Shown one piece after another: positions 6,741-7,603 of a stretch of DNA of 7,603 nt. The DNA is from Thermodesulfobacteriota bacterium (lineage in GTDB: Bacteria; Desulfobacterota; Desulfocorpusculales; Desulfocorpusculum), in the NCBI GenBank assembly GCA_028275295.1, contig JAPWUY010000078.1, forward strand, positions 1 through 7,603, read 5' to 3'. Below the pieces are notes generated by a model. It saw only the letters and a program-made list of their open reading frames with translations. It searched no databases and was not told the DNA's origin. Within the stretch, counting starts at the first letter, position 1. Each line of letters begins with the position of its first letter. The position numbers and the translations under genes are program-made.

Positions 6741-7603
6741 ATGGGACCTGCCCTCGAGGGAATAAGGGTCTTGGATCTTTCCAGGGCCCTTGCTGGGCCT
6801 TACTGCACCATGATGCTGGGGGATATGGGTGCTGAGATCATAAAACTCGAAATCCCGGGAACAGGTGATGAGGCGCGCCACTACGGGCCGCCATTTCAGG
6901 AGGGGGAGAGCAGCTATTTCCTCAGTGTGAACAGAAACAAGCTGAGCATCACCCTCAACCTCAAGGATCCGAGGGGAAAGGAGATATTCCGGGAGCTGGC
7001 TAAGAAGTCCGATGTGCTTGTCGAGAACTTCAGGCCTGGAACAATGGAGGAGTTGGGCCTCGGATACGATTCCCTCAAGGGGCTCAACCCCAAGCTCATA
7101 TACTGCGCCATAACTGGTTTCGGTCCCAAGGGCCCGGATTCCCAGAGGCCGGGATACGACCTCATAGCCCAGGGAATGGGCGGGATAATGAGCGTCACGG
7201 GTCCCATAGGAGGTCCGCCTTACAGGGTGGGAATCGCGCAAGCTGATATAACAGCTGGGATGTTCGCCGCATACGGGATCATGGTGGCCCTCTTCCACAG
7301 GGAGAGGAGCGGTCAAGGGCAAAAGGTGGAGACCTCTCTATTTCAGAGCCAAATAGCCCAGCTTACCTTCCAGGCGGGGAGGTTCTTCGCCACGGGCGAG
7401 TCTCCCAGACCCCAAGGGAATCAGCATCCCCTCATCGCCCCTTACGAGAGCTTCAAGACGAAGGATGGCCACATCAATATCGCAGTGGGTAACAATGCCC
7501 TTTGGTCCACCTTCTGCAAAGTGATGGGGCTGGAAAGCTACGAGAAGGATCCCCGATTCGACACCAATCCCAAGAGGGTCCAGAACAGGCCGGCTCTGGT
7601 GGA
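6741..7603 (+). CDS. Class III (CaiB/BaiF family) CoA-transferase, 3' truncated by window edge
   Basis: A family III CoA-transferase moves CoA between carboxylic acids through an aspartyl-CoA intermediate. The 287 visible codons cover about two thirds to three quarters of a usual 390-440 residue protein. The frame remains open to the last base. Family marks are GIRVLDLSRALAGP (7-20) with MMLGDMGAEIIKLE (24-37), the NRNKLSITLNL segment (64-74), VENFRPGTMEELGLGYD (94-110), ITGFGPKGP (124-132), and GQGQKVETSLFQ (191-202). D169, in IAQADITAGMFAAYG, is the expected catalytic aspartate. The strong SD GGAGGT at 6727-6732 fixes the ATG at 6741. Substrates cannot be read from sequence. Position after the mutase and epimerase makes succinyl-CoA a plausible CoA donor (compare succinyl-CoA:malate, mesaconate or itaconate transferases), but this is inference. 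An alpha-methylacyl-CoA racemase, which shares the fold, is the main alternative. The missing C-terminus limits subclassing. Confidence 0.88.
   Translation, partial: MGPALEGIRVLDLSRALAGPYCTMMLGDMGAEIIKLEIPGTGDEARHYGPPFQEGESSYFLSVNRNKLSITLNLKDPRGKEIFRELAKKSDVLVENFRPGTMEELGLGYDSLKGLNPKLIYCAITGFGPKGPDSQRPGYDLIAQGMGGIMSVTGPIGGPPYRVGIAQADITAGMFAAYGIMVALFHRERSGQGQKVETSLFQSQIAQLTFQAGRFFATGESPRPQGNQHPLIAPYESFKTKDGHINIAVGNNALWSTFCKVMGLESYEKDPRFDTNPKRVQNRPALV

Noticed and set aside
6632..6835. 67-codon + strand frame across the epimerase end and CoA-transferase start
   Set aside because: It overlaps two well-supported genes in another frame and shows no family features.
1..7603. Mobile elements, CRISPR arrays, tRNA genes, cobalamin riboswitch, or recent gene transfer
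   Set aside because: No regularly spaced repeats, terminal inverted repeats, transposase-like frames, tRNA-like cloverleaf or B12-box sequence were seen, and codon style is uniform from end to end.

Overview
The window holds one uninterrupted, co-directional gene cluster on the + strand that spells out the methylmalonyl-CoA route between propionyl-CoA and the lower TCA cycle. In order it carries: the C-terminal half of succinate dehydrogenase/fumarate reductase iron-sulfur subunit (1-399, cut by the left edge); succinyl-CoA synthetase beta and alpha (sucC, sucD); a biotin-dependent acyl-CoA carboxylase carboxyltransferase subunit of the propionyl-CoA carboxylase/methylmalonyl-CoA decarboxylase family; a two-gene methylmalonyl-CoA mutase (catalytic large subunit plus separate B12-binding small subunit); methylmalonyl-CoA epimerase; and the first 287 codons of a class III (CaiB/BaiF) CoA-transferase running off the right edge.

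Together the enzymes can convert propionyl-CoA to (S)-methylmalonyl-CoA (carboxylase), then to the (R)-epimer (epimerase), succinyl-CoA (mutase), succinate with ATP/GTP formation (SucCD), and fumarate (Sdh). Every step is reversible or has a reversible counterpart, so the same set could also run from succinate to propionyl-CoA. The sequence does not decide the direction. Genes expected in the pathway but absent from this window are the biotin carboxylase and biotin carrier subunits, and the MeaB/ArgK-type GTPase that protects the mutase.

Packing is operon-like. sucC/sucD overlap by one base (TGATG), mutB-small/epimerase by four (ATGA), and the other spacers are 13 to 95 bp. Nearly all starts have a purine-rich Shine-Dalgarno sequence 4 to 9 bases upstream. 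I see no tRNA, rRNA, CRISPR, insertion sequence, cobalamin riboswitch or convincing rho-independent terminator. There is no stretch over 100 bp without a gene.

Organism: a prokaryote of moderately high GC. Arginine is written overwhelmingly as AGG and isoleucine very often as ATA, a codon style common in thermophilic archaea and in some deep-branching or thermophilic bacteria. The split mutase is also common in archaea and some bacteria. The E. coli-like SdhB cysteine pattern and SucCD sizes do not separate these options, so I make no firm domain-level call. All seven complete stop codons are TGA.

Overall this looks like a well-ordered but recognisable central-metabolism cluster rather than a new kind of system. 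The least explained gene is the CoA-transferase at the right edge.
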